This document shows positions 57,639-64,000 of a DNA stretch of 64,000 nucleotides, piece after piece. This DNA comes from Siphlonurus alternatus. Taxonomy: Eukaryota > Arthropoda > Insecta > Ephemeroptera > Siphlonuridae. The notes beneath the pieces were generated by a model. That model was not told the DNA's origin. It saw only the letters and a list, made by a program, of their open reading frames with translations, and did no database searches. The stretch's first letter is position 1. Each line of letters opens with the position of its first letter. The position numbers and the translations under genes were made by a program. Location: the NCBI GenBank assembly GCA_949825025.1, contig OX463779.1:47427784-47491783 (forward strand). The letters are read 5' to 3'.

Positions 57639-60602
57639 GGGAGGGAGAGAGAAGTCCGAGCTTTGTTTGAATCATGATACTTTCATGACATGGAAATATA
57701 ATATCGTAGATTGATTTGTATTGAAATTTTTTTTTTACCGAAAATATGACTCATTTTTGTCTCCGACTTAGATCTTTGTTAATTGTCTTTTTTTAAATTT
57801 ATATTCTACGATGGTTATTGGACAAGATGTATTAACTAAAAAGATTTCCTGGCTTTTTGACTATTTTATATAACGATAAATAACATAAATATACTGACGT
57901 GAGTGAGGTTGAAATCGTTTTTTTAAAAAGAGTTCTCCGCTAGCAATGAAACGTTACTGGTCACAGTTCAGCATGAATTGTACCCTTTATATAACTTTTA
58001 TTGAAAAAATCTTTGTCTCGTGAGCTTCTAACCAGCATGTTTGGATTTTTAAGCTTTAAAAATCTTGTTTTCAGCACTTTTTAATTAAGCTCTTATTTTT
58101 TGCCAATTAAGCTACAATAGGTAAAATAAGCTTGTTTCATTTTCTTGCTTTTTTGTACTATAAAACAATTTAACTAATGCATGTAAAAAAAAAATAGTTA
58201 GAAAAAGAAATTTGATTAACATAATGTTAATTAACAGCATTTTTTTACCTAAAAATTTCAATAATTAATATAATAAAAGTAAAAATGATGCGTGTAGATC
58301 GTGCACTTTTTCAACACATCAGGTAGGGATTTTTCTCTCTGTTAAAAAAAAAAAGAAATAAAAAATGTGTGGTGAGAGGTAGGTAAAATTCATTTCAAGC
58401 CCTAAAACCTACAAATGCAATTTGGAACTTTTAAGTCGTATCCCTCGTCATATTCAGCTCTTTTAAGCTCTAAAAAGATGATATTTCTGGCCATGAAAAT
58501 GCATGATTCGTGGACATTTTGTATTAGTTACGATGTGGTACCTATGTCTGATGTAAAAATGCAGCCATTAAACATGATGATATATGCCATTAGTGTTTTA
58601 AAAGTGCCTACATACAAGTTGTACAAACGAGATAAAAACATATGTTTTTTGACTGAAATTGTAAAAGAGCAGTCAGTTGAAATATTATTTTTTTATTTAA
58701 GTTTACCACATCACCACTGCGTTACAGTGCTACCAAACTAAGCAGGGGTAAATTTCATGATGTCTAGATATGTACAGTAATTTGCAAGAGAAATGTCCCA
58801 TTGTATTCATAGCTCCTTCTCTTCCCACAGAGGCAGCCTATCAGATAGTCTGTATGTCTGGCTCAGCTCCACCTCAAATCTACAAAATTTGTAAGTCGAT
58901 CACCAAAACTAACTCGACCCACCCTCTCTCTTTCTTTTGAGGTGGAGGTGGGTCGGCAAGCACCGGATGTTACGTTAGCATTACAACGCAGGTGGGCCGC
59001 TAATATATACGATTTTCAGGCAGCCTCCATGCGCGCCACCATAACGTACGTACAGCAGATGAGCAGTGTTTTATTTAAATGGAGAATATAAAATTGAATA
59101 ACTGTCTTAAAAATTGATGTAAAACTAAATGGAAAATTTTAGTGTGGTGAGTAAACAAACTTCTAATAATCCCCCCGCAAGGCGCAAATTTCTTCCCTTT
59201 TCTTTTTTTTTTTTTTTTTTTCTTTTATTAGGAATTTCTTTACCTGCTTACAAGCTTTCGCTAGGCCTTACGTATCTAATGGCGGATAAACAGCTGAGTG
59301 GAGGGGATGAACATCTTCTATAAGAGCAGGTAGAGCCATGAATAAAATGGGACATTTCTTTTGCAAATTAGTGTACACCTTGGGACAATATGGATTTCAC
59401 TCTTACTTGCTGGATCTGCAGTTCAAAAAGCTACAGGTATGAAATGCTGATTATAAAAAAAGATAAGCACTAACAAGTAAGCCCAATTCCAAGTTCATCA
59501 AGGCCTTACAAACCACGTGACAACGACTATAACTGAGTAGATGTAAAGTTCGCGGTGTTCCTAAGAGAAGTCGCACAAAATTTTAAATAAAAAAAAAAAA
59601 AGTAAAAAAGAGGTTTATTTCTAGTCATTATTTTCTTGGCAAAATATTTCCACTCCGTCGCTCTTTTAACTTTGGATTAAAATTATATAAAAAACTAAGA
59701 GAAAATGTAATTTAAAATAAAAATAATATTTTTTAACAAGTTAGAATTTAATCTGATTATGTTTTTTTTTTTTTTTTTTTTTGTTAAATCAACTTTTTTT
59801 TTAGAAGTTTTAAATTATTTTCTACCTGCCGTATCAGATGACCTGTCAGCATTTTTTAATTAAAACTTTGTAAAATTATCTGCCAGGGGCCTGAAACTGA
59901 GAGGAGAGAGATCAACATTTTCCGCCTCAATAATAATAATAACATTACAAGGAATATATACAGAAAATATAATGCTTTATTTATATATGTATCCTTTAAC
60001 AATAACAATTATTCTATTTTTTTGTAAAACCATATATATTTATTATTTTAATATCAACACACCATTTCAAGGAATTTTCTGTTTATTTGACGGTACAAAA
60101 AAATAATAAAATATATTTTTATTTTTCCAACAATTTCATGCATGACTCGAATTCTAATAATTCAATTTTTGGTGTGCTGTTTAATTATAGATTCAGGCAA
60201 TACTTCCTTGTATTTTCTAAAACATACATTGGATGTAAAGTTCAACAGTCACAGATATAATTATATAACAAATTATATAATGTTAATTAGCTGTCCATTA
60301 AACCTTTGAAAACATATTTCCAGCATTTTTTTCTGTCAGAACGAGGAGTAATGTAATAAAATAATCATGACACCCACTTCTAAAATTTCACTTGTAATAT
60401 CCTGTGGTTGCTAAAAGTATTATTTAAAATTTGAGAAGTACTTTACATCATATACCTTCCTTAGGATCATAAATTCATAAATTAAGAAACAATTGTTCTG
60501 TTTTACCAAAATGAATTGTTTATTAAATTTGTTGAGTAAAATGTAAAATGTTTTAATTTTTAATACATTTTAATTTAATTCATGCAGTTTTCATAAATTG
60601 AA
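57639..60602. other. AT-rich sequence, no supported gene
   Basis: A 108-codon open frame at 58415-58741 starts with Met and has mixed residues but no motif or splice context. A balanced stretch at 58800-59060 includes CGACCCACC and its near inverse GGTGGGTCGG (about 58915-58955), possibly a small inverted repeat. T19 at 59205 and T20 at 59763. GTAAAGTTCGCGGTGTTCC near 59538 weakly matches the 36.35 kb foldback. Confidence 0.35.
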
Positions 60603-60893
60603 AACATTTAAGGATTGACCTCAGTTGATTGAGATCTCGGAATTAACCCCCTTAAATGCTACAAGATTTGCAGAGAACTTAGAACTCACCATCAATACGT
60701 GGCATGTAAATTTTTTAAGTGGGTCGGTTTTGAGAAAACTGAGGTAGAAGTTAAACATTGGAAACTGGAAATAGAACTATTGTGAGGAATCCGCCCCCTT
60801 GAATCTGCTCTAATCATAAACGATTAAATTTTAGATCATTCTTGAAATTTTAAAATTTATTTCATTCCATTCCGTCTGACAGAAATTTCCTTT
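60603..60893 (-). repeat. dispersed repeat G, second copy
   Basis: CTCAGTTGATTGAGATCTCGG, GATTTGCAGAGAACTTAGAAC, GGAAACTGGAAATAGA and ATTCCGTCTGACAGAAATTT are the inverse of blocks at 42329-42622. Confidence 0.8.
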
Positions 60894-61100
60894 GACTCGC
60901 GTATAGTTACGGAGTTCAATCGTTAAACACACGTTTGAATATTTATTTAAATAATATGATTTAATTTTAATTATATAACTAATTAAACTAATAACATATT
61001 AATAATAATTAACACACAATTTCTTTAAAAAAAAATTAGTTTTATTTGACGTTAAAAATTGCAGGTATTAAAACAAAACTTGTTTTTAGTTTCAAGTCTG

Positions 61101-61211
61101 CAATTTCACATAATATGGAGATAATTCGAACATTAACAATTTCACATAATAATATGGAGATAATTCGAACATTAACAATTTCACATAGCATGGAGGTAAT
61201 TCGAACATTAA
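61101..61211 (+). repeat. 36-bp minisatellite, three units
   Basis: Units at 61101-61136, 61137-61175 (one extra AAT) and 61176-61211, each CAATTTCACATAATATGGAG followed by ATAATTCGAACATTAA with few changes. The period is a multiple of three, producing a repetitive open frame (61046-61315). Confidence 0.9.
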
Positions 61212-61365
61212 TATTCCCGTTCTTATGGTTAGCTTCTCGAGTTTTGTCGCCGTCATGTTCGTGTCGTCGTATGATAACTGACGTTAGGTACGAAACGTTA
61301 ACACATCATAAATAAGGCGCGGGGCCGCCTACCCAGCTGCCTCGCTCGCACGATTACCGAGTTAA

Positions 61366-63549
<2,184 letters not shown>

Positions 63550-63657
63550 ATTGTGAAAAGTTTGATGTCGAAGACGTGATTGGTGCGGAGACTGGCTGTG
63601 TCCTCGATAGCTGCAAGATGAAGCAATGGACGTATCGTGACACCGTGGTGCTCAATG
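63550..63657 (+). CDS. candidate internal exon (108 bp, phase 1-1), cysteine-containing, probably same gene as 2019-2135
   Basis: Seen: acceptor TATTGCTTGCAG, then an open frame, then a possible donor G|GTGCAT. With phase 1 entry the peptide is DCEKFDVEDVIGAETGCVLD followed by SCKMKQWTYRDTVVLN; the first Asp codon is completed by the G that ends exon 2019-2135, giving ...CPQ|DCEKF.... Base composition is close to balanced and residues are varied, unlike neighbouring AT-rich DNA. Three cysteines plus CPxxC at the junction suggest an extracellular disulfide-bonded module. The CPxxC start and a later YRDTxVL stretch loosely recall LCCL domains, but spacing is wrong by about 14 residues and the conserved SICxAAIHAG block is not clearly present, so no family is assigned. 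The donor is only moderate: the frame stays open to a TAG at 63714-63716, so a longer terminal exon is possible. Confidence 0.5.
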
Positions 63658-63799
63658 GTGCATGCTCAGATGCATCCATGGAAATTGCTGCACTTATATG
63701 CATTCTAATAAAATAGGTGAAGGAGTGTTTACATGATACACTGTGAACGACAACAACTACAAAATACAAACCTACATTTTATTTTTTTTTTTATATTTT

Positions 63800-64000
63800 C
63801 TTTTTCATCTCCGTATTATTGTCTCGTCCAGACAGAGTCTTATCGACAGGTGTTATAGTTTGCACTGCTGACATGTCTGCTGACTTAATTTATCCATCTC
63901 GGTATTAGCCATATATACGAGGGGGAACCATGGAAACTCCAAATCAGAATGATCGGTGTCAGAGCACGGTCTTAACACCTCCCGAATGCATGAGGCAGAC
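63800..64000 (-). mobile_element. SINE family S3, second copy, cut by the window end
   Basis: GGGAACCATGGAAACTCCAA ATCAG, GATCGGTGTCAGAGCACGGT and TTAACACCTCCCGAATGCAT GAGGCAG match 38355-38440. The tRNA-like head should lie beyond 64000. The left 100 bases (TCCGTATTATTGTCTCGTCC) are not in the 38 kb copy and may be a longer tail or other sequence. Confidence 0.75.

Noticed and set aside
58415..58741. 108-codon open frame
   Set aside because: Longest non-repeat frame outside the LINE, but no motif, no splice or promoter context, and a length possible by chance in this much sequence; left as undecided rather than called.
63550..63716. LCCL domain assignment for the second candidate exon
   Set aside because: CPxxC and YRDTxVL are suggestive, but spacing is off and the conserved SICxAAIHAG block is not clearly present.

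Overview
The window is 64 kb of very AT-rich eukaryotic DNA with almost no protein-coding content. It is built from microsatellites, short inverted-repeat transposons (MITEs), SINEs and decayed LINE copies. The SINEs (heads derived from 5S rRNA and tRNA, and a shared GAGGTTTCC-type central block), the CR1/Jockey-group LINEs ending in TTTGAA repeats, and the long CT and ATTCT tracts suggest an arthropod, probably an insect with a large AT-rich genome such as a hemipteran. That is inference; no gene in the window fixes the species.

Two short segments look like true exons, both on the + strand: 2019-2135 (117 bp) and 63550-63657 (108 bp). Both have AG/GT borders, both are open in one frame, and both are phase 1 at each end, so they join in frame (...CPQ|DCEKF...). 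If they belong to one gene, the whole window between them is a single intron of about 61 kb filled with transposons. The product is not recognised: a short heptad-like helix followed by a cysteine-containing segment.

Mobile elements, by family name used here: MITE-A (about 250 bp, 11 copies), MITE-B (TIR AATGGAGTAT, with an ATGGACAACCTA subfamily), MITE-C (long hairpins bounded by TTAAGGTAGA), MITE-E (G-tract/C-tract ends), MITE-F (CCGGAAGTAGCCGG ends), MITE-H (AAAGGTGC...GCTCCAT ends), several single-copy inverted-repeat elements, and a small foldback family beginning GGGNN-ATTCAC-AAGC. Many are nested. A five-layer composite at 31.0-34.06 kb contains a 5'-truncated LINE inside MITE-B inside a MITE-C-like frame. 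A MITE-A copy at 36.74-37.65 kb carries three independent insertions. MITE-A copies also interrupt MITE-E and MITE-F.

SINEs: five copies have 5S rRNA-derived heads or the matching body (5.4, 12.5, 21.7, 41.6 and 43.2 kb), one has a tRNA-Met-like head (53.9 kb), and two belong to another tRNA-derived family (38.3 kb, and 63.8 kb to the window end). LINE remnants lie at 14.1-14.7 kb (minus) and 31.4-33.7 kb (plus).

Simple repeats: (CT)n at 2.3, 53.3 and 61.4 kb, (GA)n at 7.07-7.36 kb, a pure (ATTCT)n array of about 84 units at 40.03-40.45 kb, and minisatellites at 10.94-11.15 and 61.10-61.21 kb. A few base-balanced pockets (10.5, 13.6, 24.9, 26.4, 30.1, 51.5-52.1, 53.5 and 57.2 kb) stand out from the AT-rich background and could be regulatory DNA. 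No rRNA gene, functional tRNA gene, CRISPR array or operon was found.
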